64,000 nt of DNA from Planococcus shenhongbingii (lineage in GTDB: Bacteria > Bacillota > Bacilli > Bacillales_A > Planococcaceae): NCBI RefSeq assembly GCF_030413635.1, contig NZ_CP129235.1, positions 3,472,001-3,536,000 of the forward strand, given 5' to 3'. The notes under the pieces were generated by a model. It saw only the letters and a list, made by a program, of their open reading frames with translations, did no database searches and was not told the origin of the DNA. Positions 17,067-25,321 of this stretch are shown piece by piece (the stretch's first letter is position 1; each line of letters begins with the position of its first letter). Both the position numbers and the translations under genes were made by a program.

Positions 17067-17789
17067 TCATTCCACCAGTTGAATAAATTGGCGTGTCCGT
17101 TCATGCTTCGGATTCTCAAAAAAGGTTTTTGGATCCGCTGATTCGACGATAACGCCTTTATCGAGCATAATTACCCGATCCGCCACTTCCTTGGCAAACT
17201 TCATTTCATGCGTGACGACTACCATCGTCATCCCTTCTTCAGCGAGCTGCTTCATAACTTGGAGCACTTCGCCCACCAGTTCCGGGTCAAGCGCCGATGT
17301 AGGCTCATCAAACAGCAGGACTTTCGGTTCCATCGCCAAGGCACGGGCAATAGCCACCCGCTGCTTTTGGCCGCCTGACAGCTTGCTTGGATAGACATTC
17401 GCTTTTTCCGCAAGCCCTACTTTTTCAAGAAGCGCCATGCCGAGCTGCTTCGCTTTTTCTTTATCCATCTTTTTCACAGTGACAGGTGCTTCGATGACGT
17501 TTTCCAGCGCTGTTTTATGCGGGAAAAGATTGAAATGCTGAAACACCATTCCCACTTCGGCACGGATATCCGCTAATTTATCCTTTTTAGGGTTAACGAC
17601 ATGGCCATCAATCGTGATTTTTCCGCTGTTCATTTCCTCCAAAAAGTTAAAGCAGCGTAAAAGCGTGCTTTTTCCCGATCCGCTGACGCCGACAAGCACC
17701 ACAACCTCTTGGGGTTTCACTTCTAAATCGATGCCTTTTAACACTTCCAAATCCCCAAAGGATTTGTGGATGTTTTCTCCAATGATCAT
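17067..17789 (-). CDS. Polar amino-acid ABC transporter ATP-binding protein
   Basis: 240-residue ABC ATPase. Walker A is GVSGSGKST, the signature [15 protein letters not shown] and Walker [14 protein letters not shown] are complete, followed by the switch His in VVVTHEM. The short, regulator-free form belongs to the GlnQ/ArtP/HisP group that drives polar amino-acid uptake. ATG 17789 follows AAGGGGGG by 6 bases. It is the last gene of an operon after the permease gene (14 bases gap) and the binding protein. Confidence 0.9.
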   Translation of the reverse strand: MIIGENIHKSFGDLEVLKGIDLEVKPQEVVVLVGVSGSGKSTLLRCFNFLEEMNSGKITIDGHVVNPKKDKLADIRAEVGMVFQHFNLFPHKTALENVIEAPVTVKKMDKEKAKQLGMALLEKVGLAEKANVYPSKLSGGQKQRVAIARALAMEPKVLLFDEPTSALDPELVGEVLQVMKQLAEEGMTMVVVTHEMKFAKEVADRVIMLDKGVIVESADPKTFFENPKHERTRQFIQLVE

Positions 17790-17802
17790 GATTTGTCCCC
17801 CC

Positions 17803-18468
17803 TTACGCTTTGTCTACATCCAGTCTGTTCTCATACCATCTGACGATATAAGTGAAAATCATAACCAGCACTAAATAATAGAAACCTACGACTATGAATG
17901 TCTCGAATTGTTTAAACGAGCTTGCCGCTGCCCGGTTCGCCACTGAAAACAATTCTGCTACTCCGATCATCCATACCAGAGATGAATCTTTTAGTGTGAT
18001 GATGAATTGGTTGCCAAGCGGCGGAATGGAACGGCGAAGCGCCTGCGGGAAAACAATTCTCCGCATGGTCTGGTTGTTCGTCATGCCGAGCGCCCGGCTC
18101 GCTTCTGTCTGTCCTTGGTCAATCCCTTGAATGGCACCGCGGAAAATCTCTGCGATGTAGGCCCCGTTATGAACCGCAAGGGCAATAGCTCCTGCCCAGA
18201 AATTATCCAGGACAATAATTTGTGTAATCCCGAAATACAGGAACATAATCTGTACCAATAATGGCGTTCCCCGGATAATTGTAATATAAAGATTCGCAAT
18301 GCCTTGCAGAATCTTGGATTTCGAAATTTTCATCAGTGCAAAGAATAGGCCCAGCACCGTACCGAGAATCACCGAAATTGCAGTCAATTGCAAGGTGATG
18401 ACAACGGCTTCCAAAAATCCCGGATATGTGGTTAGAAAAATATCAATTATCGTTCGAATACTCTCCAT
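17803..18468 (-). CDS. Polar amino-acid ABC transporter permease
   Basis: 221-residue HisM/GlnP-type permease with about five membrane helices. The cytoplasmic EAA loop ([19 protein letters not shown]), which docks on the ATPase, is intact. Only one permease gene is present, so the channel is a homodimer. GAGGGGAAT lies 5 bases before ATG 18468. It sits between the binding-protein and ATPase genes, with short gaps on both sides. The substrate is a polar amino acid or small derivative; its identity cannot be read from the sequence. Confidence 0.9.
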   Translation of the reverse strand: MESIRTIIDIFLTTYPGFLEAVVITLQLTAISVILGTVLGLFFALMKISKSKILQGIANLYITIIRGTPLLVQIMFLYFGITQIIVLDNFWAGAIALAVHNGAYIAEIFRGAIQGIDQGQTEASRALGMTNNQTMRRIVFPQALRRSIPPLGNQFIITLKDSSLVWMIGVAELFSVANRAAASSFKQFETFIVVGFYYLVLVMIFTYIVRWYENRLDVDKA

Positions 18469-18488
18469 GGCGATTCCCCTCTCTCAGC

Positions 18489-19325
18489 TTAGCGCAGAAC
18501 TTCGATTCCTTCTGTCTCCACTTCGAGGAGGTTAGTACCGAACCATTTTTCAGAAATCTCCGCATAAGTTCCATTCTCAATGATGGCATCCAATGCTCTG
18601 TTGATTTCTTCTAGCAACGCTTTATCTTCCGGACGTACAGCAATTGCCGCTTCTTCAATCCATAAATTTTCGCCGATATCTTTAATTTCAAGGCCGGCCT
18701 TCTGCGCTTCAAAGCCAACAACATCAGCTGTGATAACTGCATCTACGCGTCCTGGCACTAATTCCTGCAAAGCTACAACATCACTATTATAATACTGGAT
18801 GTCGTCTGTAAACTCTTTTGCAGCCGGTTCATATGTTGTTTGGGCAACAATCCCGATTTTCTTGCCTTCAAGGTCAGCCGGTTCCTGAATTTCTGTATTT
18901 CCTTCAGCTACCCAAATTTTACCGCCCGATAGATAGTAAGGATCTGAGAACGCAACCGTTTTCGCACGTTCATCTGTAATTGCCATTGATCCGATAACCG
19001 CATCATACTTTTTGCCAATCAAGCCCTGGATAATTGTTTCAAACGGGTTGGTTACCGGATTATGTTCCAATCCCATTTCTTCCGCGAGGGCTGCACCGAT
19101 TTCAATATCAAAGCCTGTCAGTTTGCCGCCTTCTTCATAATTGAATGGTTTATAAAGTCCGCTGGCTGCAGTAGTGAATTTACCTTCCTCCAATAACCCC
19201 AGCTCATTTCCACCGCCTTCAGTGCTTGATCCTTCCGAACCGGTTGAGTCTTCTGATCCTCCGCAAGCTGCCAAAACCAAACCTGCTGACAAAATTACAC
19301 TTAAAAATGATAATTTCTTTTTCAT
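18489..19325 (-). CDS. Amino-acid-binding lipoprotein of the ABC transporter
   Basis: 278 residues of the SBP_bac_3 family, which captures a polar amino acid outside the cell. A lipobox (LAAC, about residues 18-21) ends the signal peptide, followed by a Ser/Gly-rich linker and the two lobes (GKFTTAASGLYKPF, GFDIEIGAALAEEMG, FSDPYYLSGG). The ligand-binding Arg/Asp residues are not decisive by eye. ATG 19325 lies behind GGGGAG; a longer frame from 19361 lacks a ribosome binding site. It is downstream of an RpiR regulator with no terminator between, so the regulator may be in the same transcript. Confidence 0.88.
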   Translation of the reverse strand: MKKKLSFLSVILSAGLVLAACGGSEDSTGSEGSSTEGGGNELGLLEEGKFTTAASGLYKPFNYEEGGKLTGFDIEIGAALAEEMGLEHNPVTNPFETIIQGLIGKKYDAVIGSMAITDERAKTVAFSDPYYLSGGKIWVAEGNTEIQEPADLEGKKIGIVAQTTYEPAAKEFTDDIQYYNSDVVALQELVPGRVDAVITADVVGFEAQKAGLEIKDIGENLWIEEAAIAVRPEDKALLEEINRALDAIIENGTYAEISEKWFGTNLLEVETEGIEVLR

Positions 19326-19404
19326 CTTATTCTCCCCTTTTCGATTTATATAATTGACCAAAGCGCAGAAGCGTTTCGGGACTTACCAGTAGTGTGAGCG
19401 CTTT

Positions 19405-20247
19405 TTAGTAAAAAATATTCTTCTCTTTATATACTTCTTCGATCCTCGCCAGGTTCTCTTTTACTTTGGCATGCTCTTTTACATATACAAACCGCATAAT
19501 CGAAGTCAAGAGTGCATGGACCGCTGTATACGAATCAATATTTAAGTTTGTGTTCAATGAGACTTTAATTGTGATATCAGCAGATGCTAAAGCTGGTGAT
19601 TCAAGTGAATCAGTTAACAAAATCACTTTTGCTCCCCGTTCTTTAGCAGATTGGACTGTTTCGACAACCATTCTAGTATAACGGGGAAACACAAATGCAA
19701 TAAGAGTATCTCCGGGCCCTATTTTGGATAACTGGCTGTAATAATGTCCATCTGCTGGATAAATCATTTCCGTAGAGCCAATTGTCATATCCAGCCATCC
19801 TGAAAACCAATGGGCCAGACCGTAATCAAAAAAATCACTGGCAATGTAGAGGTGCTTGGCAGAACTGATCAAATCAACAGCTTGCAGAAGATCGTCTTCA
19901 TTCATCGACTGCTTTAACTTTATGATGCTAGTGATTTCCGCATCAAGTAAGTTTTCTAAAAAAGATTGGTCGGCGTTCGGTTCCAGTGTTTTTTGTTCAG
20001 CCTGTTCAAACCGTTCTTCAGCCAGCTTCCGCTGAACTACTTGCTGAAATTCGGCATAACCTTTATAACCTAACTTCTGAGTCCAGCGAATGACGGTAGA
20101 TTCACTGACATTTACTCTTCTTCCCACCTCTAAGGCAGATGAAAATGCCAAAAAAATAGGTTCTCGGAAAAAAAGGTCTCCAACTTTCTTTTGTCCAGTA
20201 CTAAAACCCTTATACGCATCCGAAACACTTCGCAGTAAATCCTGCAT
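19405..20247 (-). CDS. RpiR/MurR-family transcriptional regulator
   Basis: 280 residues: an N-terminal HTH (about 1-75, with RRVNVSESTVIRWTQKLGYKGYAEFQ) and a C-terminal SIS domain (about 125-255) that normally binds a phosphosugar. RpiR proteins usually control sugar or amino-sugar use; here the next gene in the same direction encodes an amino-acid-type ABC transporter 79 bp away. GGAGGCG precedes ATG 20247. A promoter with a perfect 16-bp palindrome over its -35 lies 45-75 bp upstream, which suggests autoregulation. The ligand is unknown. Confidence 0.85.
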   Translation of the reverse strand: MQDLLRSVSDAYKGFSTGQKKVGDLFFREPIFLAFSSALEVGRRVNVSESTVIRWTQKLGYKGYAEFQQVVQRKLAEERFEQAEQKTLEPNADQSFLENLLDAEITSIIKLKQSMNEDDLLQAVDLISSAKHLYIASDFFDYGLAHWFSGWLDMTIGSTEMIYPADGHYYSQLSKIGPGDTLIAFVFPRYTRMVVETVQSAKERGAKVILLTDSLESPALASADITIKVSLNTNLNIDSYTAVHALLTSIMRFVYVKEHAKVKENLARIEEVYKEKNIFY

Positions 20248-20291
20248 CTATCACGCCTCCAAAACGAGAACTTACTCAAATACTTATAAAA

Positions 20292-20320
20292 AGTATACAT
20301 TTATGCAGGAATTCCTGCAA
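20292..20320 (-). promoter_or_regulatory. SigA promoter and palindromic operator of the RpiR-ABC unit
   Basis: On the minus strand TTGCAG (20315-20320) and TATACT (20292-20297) are separated by 17 bp. The perfect palindrome TGCAGGAATTCCTGCA (20304-20319) covers the -35 and spacer, where a bound repressor would block RNA polymerase. Confidence 0.7.
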
Positions 20321-20620
20321 TAGTTCTTTGAATTTTCTCCATAAATAATTACTTATAAATATTTCGAATATTTATTGCCTATTTTGGAATGCTTTATTTT
20401 TAATATGTATTTATAGGTTTCTTGCTCTTTCTCAACCTAAGTAAGTTTGTGTAATTTGGTAGATAAAAGACATAAAAAATTTTTCAAAGAAAAGGGAAAA
20501 GTGGAATTATACAGGATTTTCTTTAACAATATTAAAATATTCCCTAGTTCTTTATGCACTAAACGCTATTTTGAAACAATAATGAAATATTTTTCGTTTG
20601 TAAATATTCTGATTGTTTAA

Positions 20621-20646
20621 GTTTTTTTCTTTTTCTAAGGGGGTAT
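20621..20646 (+). promoter_or_regulatory. SigB-like promoter of the DUF378 gene
   Basis: GTTTTT (20621-20626), 14 bp, GGGTAT (20641-20646), close to the SigB consensus GTTTAA-N12-15-GGGTAT, 48 bases before the start codon. Confidence 0.5.
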
Positions 20647-20693
20647 TATTTAATTAACAACATCTGTAAATAAAGGGAAGGAGGAAAGAATCA

Positions 20694-20927
20694 ATGAAAG
20701 CCTTGAATTCTATTGCCCTTATTTTATTGATCATTGGAGGCGTAAACTGGCTGCTTGTCGGGTTATTCCAATTTGATTTAGTGGCAGCTATTTTCGGCGG
20801 AGAAGTTGGAACTAAATCGGCATTCTCCCGAATCATTTATGTTATCGTCGGCCTTTGCGCTCTTTATGCTTTAAGATTCTTGCCAATGGTAAACCATGAT
20901 CATCGGCACAGCGATGTACGCCGTTAA
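20694..20927 (+). CDS. DUF378 small membrane protein (YuzA-like)
   Basis: 77 residues with two transmembrane helices (about 5-28 and 45-63) and the DUF378 signature IGGVNWLLVGLFQFDLVAAIFG. Its tail is rich in His and Arg. GAAGGAGG lies 10 bases before ATG 20694. Members of this family are small membrane proteins of unknown function in Bacillales. A SigB-like promoter in front suggests stress induction. Confidence 0.85.
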   Translation: MKALNSIALILLIIGGVNWLLVGLFQFDLVAAIFGGEVGTKSAFSRIIYVIVGLCALYALRFLPMVNHDHRHSDVRR

Positions 20928-20965
20928 AAAAGCAGCCCACTGAAATGGAACTGGCTTATTAACCA

Positions 20966-21006
20966 CAAAAATCCTCCATGCAGAACTCGCTGCACGGAGG
21001 ATTTTC
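20966..21006. terminator. Terminator between DUF378 and LysM-3D genes
   Basis: AAAATCCTCCaTGCA pairs with TGCAcGGAGGATTTT, with T residues on both strands, between convergent genes. Confidence 0.85.
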
Positions 21007-21013
21007 TTTTGTT

Positions 21014-21580
21014 TTATTTTAATATTTTAATCTTCACGTTTTTTCTTCCCCATTTAAGGGCTGCGCTTTTTGTTGGAATGAATACATCGATTTTGTTGCC
21101 TTTGATGGCACCGCCAGTATCTCCAGCAATTGCATAACCATAGCCTTCAACATGGACTTTTGTCCCCAGTTTAATCACTCTTGGGTCTACTGCAATAACT
21201 TTTAATCCAGGATTTTTCTTCAGGTTAATGCCGGTTCTGGTGATTCCTGAACATCCTTTGCATGATGCTGTATAAGCTGTAGAGGAAACTGTAAATTCTT
21301 TGACTACTGATCCAGCGGATGACCGTGAGGGTGTTTTTGTTTTAGATGCCGGTTTCGCTTTAGCACCTGTAACTTTCAATTTTTGTTTCGGTTTGATGAC
21401 ATCGGACTTTAGCTTGTTCCATGACTTTAAATTGCTGACCGATACTTTATGCATTTTAGAAATTTTATATAAGGTGTCTCCACTTTTAACTGTGTATGTA
21501 CTTGCTGCTGCCGAGCTTTCAAGTGAGGTGCCAAGGAACAAAACCAGTGCAAAACTTAGAATAATCAATAGTTTTTTCAA
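21014..21580 (-). CDS. Secreted LysM-3D domain cell-wall protein (YocH-like)
   Basis: 188 residues. A signal peptide ends near SSAAA; a LysM domain (STYTVKSGDTLYKISKMHKV, about 27-72) binds peptidoglycan; after a basic Ser/Thr linker a 3D domain (about 93-185) follows with the three Asp residues in VIAVDPRVIKLG, GDTGGAIKG and IDVF. This is the architecture of the muralytic protein YocH, which in B. subtilis is controlled by WalRK. The start is TTG 21580 behind AAGGAGAG. A perfect WalR-type repeat lies 55-71 bp upstream. Confidence 0.88.
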   Translation of the reverse strand: MKKLLIILSFALVLFLGTSLESSAAASTYTVKSGDTLYKISKMHKVSVSNLKSWNKLKSDVIKPKQKLKVTGAKAKPASKTKTPSRSSAGSVVKEFTVSSTAYTASCKGCSGITRTGINLKKNPGLKVIAVDPRVIKLGTKVHVEGYGYAIAGDTGGAIKGNKIDVFIPTKSAALKWGRKNVKIKILK

Positions 21581-21618
21581 TCTGTTCTCTCCTTCGTTTG
21601 TGTTTTTTCAATACAAAC

Positions 21619-21651
21619 AAAATAGCACGATAACATTACAATCATGTAACA
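21619..21651 (-). promoter_or_regulatory. WalR box and promoter of the LysM-3D gene
   Basis: On the minus strand TGTTAC-ATGAT-TGTAAT (21635-21651) exactly matches the WalR consensus TGTWAH-N5-TGTWAH, and it is followed 10 bp later by a TATTTT -10 candidate (21619-21624). This is the activating arrangement seen at WalR-dependent autolysin genes. Confidence 0.7.
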
Positions 21652-21810
21652 TTCAGTGACCTGTTTCATTACAGTTTGACTGTTTTCTATGACATAGGTA
21701 CTTTTCTTTCGTAATAAACCTCCTCATAATGACTTACGTGAACACGACAAAAGTCATTACTTTTGTATGATAATTCCTTTTTTTCACTTCGGTTTTATCT
21801 CTTAAACGCA

Positions 21811-21846
21811 AAAAAGCGGATGCCATTTTACACGGCATCCGCTTTC
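21811..21846 (-). terminator. Terminator of dbpA
   Basis: AAAGCGGATGCC pairs exactly with GGCATCCGCTTT, overlapping the end of the dbpA unit. Confidence 0.82.
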
Positions 21847-21849
21847 AAA

Positions 21850-23295
21850 TCATTTATTTGCTTTGTGGACTTTCAAGGTTTTGCCCTTTATTGTCTTGTC
21901 TTTCATGGCTTTCAGCACCATGGGTCCTTTGCCATTTAAGATATCAATATAAGTAACGGTGTCCTGGATTTTAATAATCCCAATATCCTCCGCTGTAACT
22001 CCCGGAATGCTCGTTAAGGTGCCAACAAAATCAAAGGCCCGCAACTTCTTTTTCTTTCCGCCGTTGAAGTACAGTTTCATGATATCTTTATTCACTTGCT
22101 CGTTTTTATTCTTTTTCAGTTGGGGCAGGCTTTCCAGCTTTTCAACAAAAGCAGGTTCAGCAGCGCTTACTTCTTGTGCTGAAGGGGAAGTGTGCTGCGG
22201 AATTTCAAAGCCGATATAAGATTCAATTTCATTTAAAAATTTGTCTTCGTGCGGTGTTACAAAAGTGATGGCTTTCCCTTTTTTGCCGGCACGGCCTGTT
22301 CTTCCCGCCCGGTGCACATAACTTTCTTTCTCCAGTGGAATATCGAAATTGATGACATGAGTTATACTGTCAATGTCGATTCCCCGTGCCGCTACATCCG
22401 TCGCAACTAAATAACGGAACTCGCCTCGCTTGAATTCATTCATCACCGCAAAGCGGTCTTCCTGCATCATTCCACCGTGCAGTTTATCACAGGTATAATG
22501 ATGTTTTTCAAGTTGTTCTACCACAAAGTCAACATTGTCTTTCGTACGGCAGAAAATGATGCAGCTATCCGGATTTTCAACAACCGTCACATCACGCAGC
22601 AAAGAAAATTTCTTTTTTTCTTCAACTGTGTAGAGCGAATGTTCAATCCGGTCTGTCAAGGTCTCTGTTGAGGCAATTTCAATATGCTCTGGATTCTTCA
22701 TGTATTTGCGTTGAAGATTTTCTACATTTTCAGGCAATGTAGCGGAAAAAAGCATGGTTGTCCGCTGTTTTGGCAATTTGTTGATAATGGCTTCCACTTG
22801 TTCGATAAAGCCCATATTCAGCATTTCATCCGCTTCATCAAGCACCAGGTATTCAATGCGGCTCAAGTCTAGCGTTCCGCGTTCGATATGGTCAAACACA
22901 CGCCCTGGAGTTCCCACGACCACATGGCATTTCTGCTTTAGTTCCGCCTGCTGGTAGGCAAATGGCTGTTTGCCGTAAACTGCCGCTGCTTTAATGCGTT
23001 TAAAGCGGCCAATGTTTGTGATATCTTCTTTTACTTGATCTGCCAGTTCCCGTGTCGGTGTCAAAATAAGAGCCTGCGGTTTGTTTTCTTCCCAATCGAC
23101 CAATTCACAGATCGGTATCCCAAATGCTGCAGTTTTCCCGCTGCCTGTTTGTGACTTAACAGCAATGTCAGTCTTTGAAAGTGCTGCCGGAATCACTTTT
23201 TCCTGTACTTCAGTCGGCTTCGTATAGCCCAAACCTTCCAGCGCTCTTAAAATCGGTTCACTGATTTTATATTGTTTAAATTTTATTGTGTTCAT
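21850..23295 (-). CDS. dbpA: DEAD-box RNA helicase DbpA/YxiN
   Basis: 481-residue ATP-dependent RNA helicase acting in assembly of the large ribosomal subunit. Motifs: Q motif before QTGSGKTAA (motif I), [37 protein letters not shown] and [15 protein letters not shown]-terminal RNA-binding domain (about 404-478, with [19 protein letters not shown]) is the part that in DbpA/YxiN recognises hairpin 92 of 23S rRNA, which separates it from other DEAD proteins. AAGGAG precedes ATG 23295. It is monocistronic. Confidence 0.92.
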   Translation of the reverse strand: MNTIKFKQYKISEPILRALEGLGYTKPTEVQEKVIPAALSKTDIAVKSQTGSGKTAAFGIPICELVDWEENKPQALILTPTRELADQVKEDITNIGRFKRIKAAAVYGKQPFAYQQAELKQKCHVVVGTPGRVFDHIERGTLDLSRIEYLVLDEADEMLNMGFIEQVEAIINKLPKQRTTMLFSATLPENVENLQRKYMKNPEHIEIASTETLTDRIEHSLYTVEEKKKFSLLRDVTVVENPDSCIIFCRTKDNVDFVVEQLEKHHYTCDKLHGGMMQEDRFAVMNEFKRGEFRYLVATDVAARGIDIDSITHVINFDIPLEKESYVHRAGRTGRAGKKGKAITFVTPHEDKFLNEIESYIGFEIPQHTSPSAQEVSAAEPAFVEKLESLPQLKKNKNEQVNKDIMKLYFNGGKKKKLRAFDFVGTLTSIPGVTAEDIGIIKIQDTVTYIDILNGKGPMVLKAMKDKTIKGKTLKVHKANK

Positions 23296-23397
23296 GTTCT
23301 TGCTCCTTCTCCGCTCAAAAAAATCTATACGTCGTTATATTATGCCATGGATGAGCCTATTTCTTCTATTAAACAATTATTAAGTTTTTATTTAATA

Positions 23398-23430
23398 AAA
23401 AAATCAGCGGAGAAATCACCGCTGATTTTC
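23398..23430 (-). terminator. Terminator of the ATP-grasp/alpha-E operon
   Basis: AAAATCAGCGG pairs exactly with CCGCTGATTTT just after the stop at 23438. Confidence 0.85.
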
Positions 23431-23437
23431 AAACAAG

Positions 23438-25321
23438 TTATTGATCCAACAAGCTGACAGAGACTTTGACGTCGAGCGATTGGCTGCCCCCTCTGTATAC
23501 ACCTTGCACAGGGCTGACGTCGTTGTAGTCACGGCCAACTCCAACGCGTATATGGTGTTCAAGAGCTTCTACATTATTTGTCGGATCAAGCCCTACCCAG
23601 CCGATCCCAGGCACCATTACTTCCACCCAGGCATGGCTGGCAGCATCACCGACAAGCGCCGAATTTTCTCCGACATATAAATAACCGCTGACATAGCGGG
23701 CTGGAATTTGATTGCCGCGCAAAATTCCGAGCATGACATGGGTGATATCCTGGCACACACCTTTCATCAGATCGTACGATTCCTCTGCTTTTGTTGAGAC
23801 CGTCGTCGACTCGCCGTCATAAGTAAAGCGGTCGTGCAGATACCCCATCACATCAATCGAGAATTGCACCGGATTCGTCATTTCGCCTAAGTCTCTTCCA
23901 ATCTGCTCGATTTGCTCAGAACTCAAATACGTATACGATGTATTGCTTAAGTAAGCCATATATTGCTCACTGAATAATTTGGAATGGAAAATGGCATTCA
24001 TTTCCGGCGAATACTCAATGCGGTGGATAAACGGGCTTTTCTGGATACTGACAATACTCGTCGTCTTAACTTCCAGGTTCTCATGGTGCTCTGCAATGAA
24101 AAACGTCTCTACATCATTTCCCCAGATATCGATATGCTCTTTCGTAAGTGTAGCCGGAGTGATGTCAGCCCGATAAGATAATAGGCGCTGCGTTTCATCT
24201 GTCTTCGGTTTCAATCGGATGGAATTCATGCTCTGGTCAACGATCGTTTCGTATTTGAATATATTCGCATGCTCGACTTTATACTTCATAGTGGTAATTC
24301 CCTTCGTACTATTAGATTGAAATTGAGTTTGGGTTTGGCTGTCGGCTGTTTCTTCCGTTGAAGGATCGATCAAATAATAAGTCTTTGAGAAAAGCTGGCC
24401 AATTTCATTGCAGCCATCCTGGAAATGATTTAAGAAATCCATCATTTCGTCGGCAGAAAGCTGGTCTATATCGATTTCATCAAATTCCGTCCTTACTTCA
24501 TCAAGCTTCGCAAAAAGCTCCCAAGAATAGTGTGAAACTTTCCCTTCTTCCAATTCATCCACCGCATCTCTTACGTGATCCAGACAGTAGCGGATTGAGC
24601 GTGGGAAAGACTTGTCGGAAATCAGGAAACTCAGAACCTGGCGCGGATCCATTTTAGGCAGATGGGCTTTTAAATAAGCTTCATAGCCTTTAGTCATCCT
24701 TAAAGCTGACAGCCAATAATAATAATCTTCAGTTTGTTCCTGCAGCTGCTGTTCATAAGTCCGCTCACAGACGACATTTAGTATTCGCGCTGTTTTTTCA
24801 GCTCGCTCCAGCCATTTGCCGATTTTGATAATCTGATACTCCACACCCCGCTGCATGGTGGATTCAATAATACCTTGTGAAGTCAGGGAAGTGGTTCTCA
24901 CCAAATCCAGAAACTCCCGGATCTCGCCTGTCAAACATTGTTGAGTATCAATGTTCTGCAACGCTAAATAACAGCTGTTCCAAACTTCCCAGTAATCATC
25001 CGTTATATGGTCTCTGCTGACCCGTGCATTTTCTCTTATTAACCGAACACAATTGGCAATCGAATTCCAGTTATTATCCGACATGGCCAAATAATGAATC
25101 AGTTGATCATCATTATAAGGCGACAAAGACTTGAGCTGATTCAACTCCTGCCACGACGAACAAATTTCATACGTCAGTTTCCAGTCACTTTCCCGGACCA
25201 GTTCTTCATCAGATGCTTCAATCATCTGCAGCAATTGTACATCCAGAATGCGGGCATTATTTTCAGCGCGTTCCGCATTTCGTGACATCCAATATAATGA
25301 GTTGGCTACACGGCTTAGCAT
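23438..25321 (-). CDS. Alpha-E domain fused to transglutaminase-like protease domain
   Basis: 627 residues joining two proteins normally encoded separately. Residues 1-320 are an alpha-E (DUF403) helical domain (MLSRVANSLYWMSRNAERAENNARILD at the start); residues 345-627 are a transglutaminase-like protein with its usual N-terminal beta domain (KYKVEHANIFKYETIV) and the Cys-His-Asp core (GVCQDITHVM, ASHAWVEV, LDPTNN). The join is a Ser/Thr/Gln-rich linker. Met345 (ATG 24289) is preceded by GAAGGGAATT, so a separate transglutaminase of 283 residues might also be made. Its ATG overlaps the stop of the ATP-grasp gene (TAATG). These families always travel together and are linked with an unknown peptide-modifying pathway. 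Confidence 0.85.
   Translation of the reverse strand: MLSRVANSLYWMSRNAERAENNARILDVQLLQMIEASDEELVRESDWKLTYEICSSWQELNQLKSLSPYNDDQLIHYLAMSDNNWNSIANCVRLIRENARVSRDHITDDYWEVWNSCYLALQNIDTQQCLTGEIREFLDLVRTTSLTSQGIIESTMQRGVEYQIIKIGKWLERAEKTARILNVVCERTYEQQLQEQTEDYYYWLSALRMTKGYEAYLKAHLPKMDPRQVLSFLISDKSFPRSIRYCLDHVRDAVDELEEGKVSHYSWELFAKLDEVRTEFDEIDIDQLSADEMMDFLNHFQDGCNEIGQLFSKTYYLIDPSTEETADSQTQTQFQSNSTKGITTMKYKVEHANIFKYETIVDQSMNSIRLKPKTDETQRLLSYRADITPATLTKEHIDIWGNDVETFFIAEHHENLEVKTTSIVSIQKSPFIHRIEYSPEMNAIFHSKLFSEQYMAYLSNTSYTYLSSEQIEQIGRDLGEMTNPVQFSIDVMGYLHDRFTYDGESTTVSTKAEESYDLMKGVCQDITHVMLGILRGNQIPARYVSGYLYVGENSALVGDAASHAWVEVMVPGIGWVGLDPTNNVEALEHHIRVGVGRDYNDVSPVQGVYRGGSQSLDVKVSVSLLDQ

Larger units (their letters stand above)
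20248..20693. other. AT-rich intergenic region between rpiR-type gene and DUF378 gene
   Basis: About 445 bp. It contains the divergent promoters of the RpiR operon (20292-20320) and the DUF378 gene (20621-20646), an inverted repeat ATAAATATT-TCG-AATATTTAT at about 20355-20375, and otherwise AT-rich sequence with no open frame or RNA gene that I can support. Confidence 0.55.
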
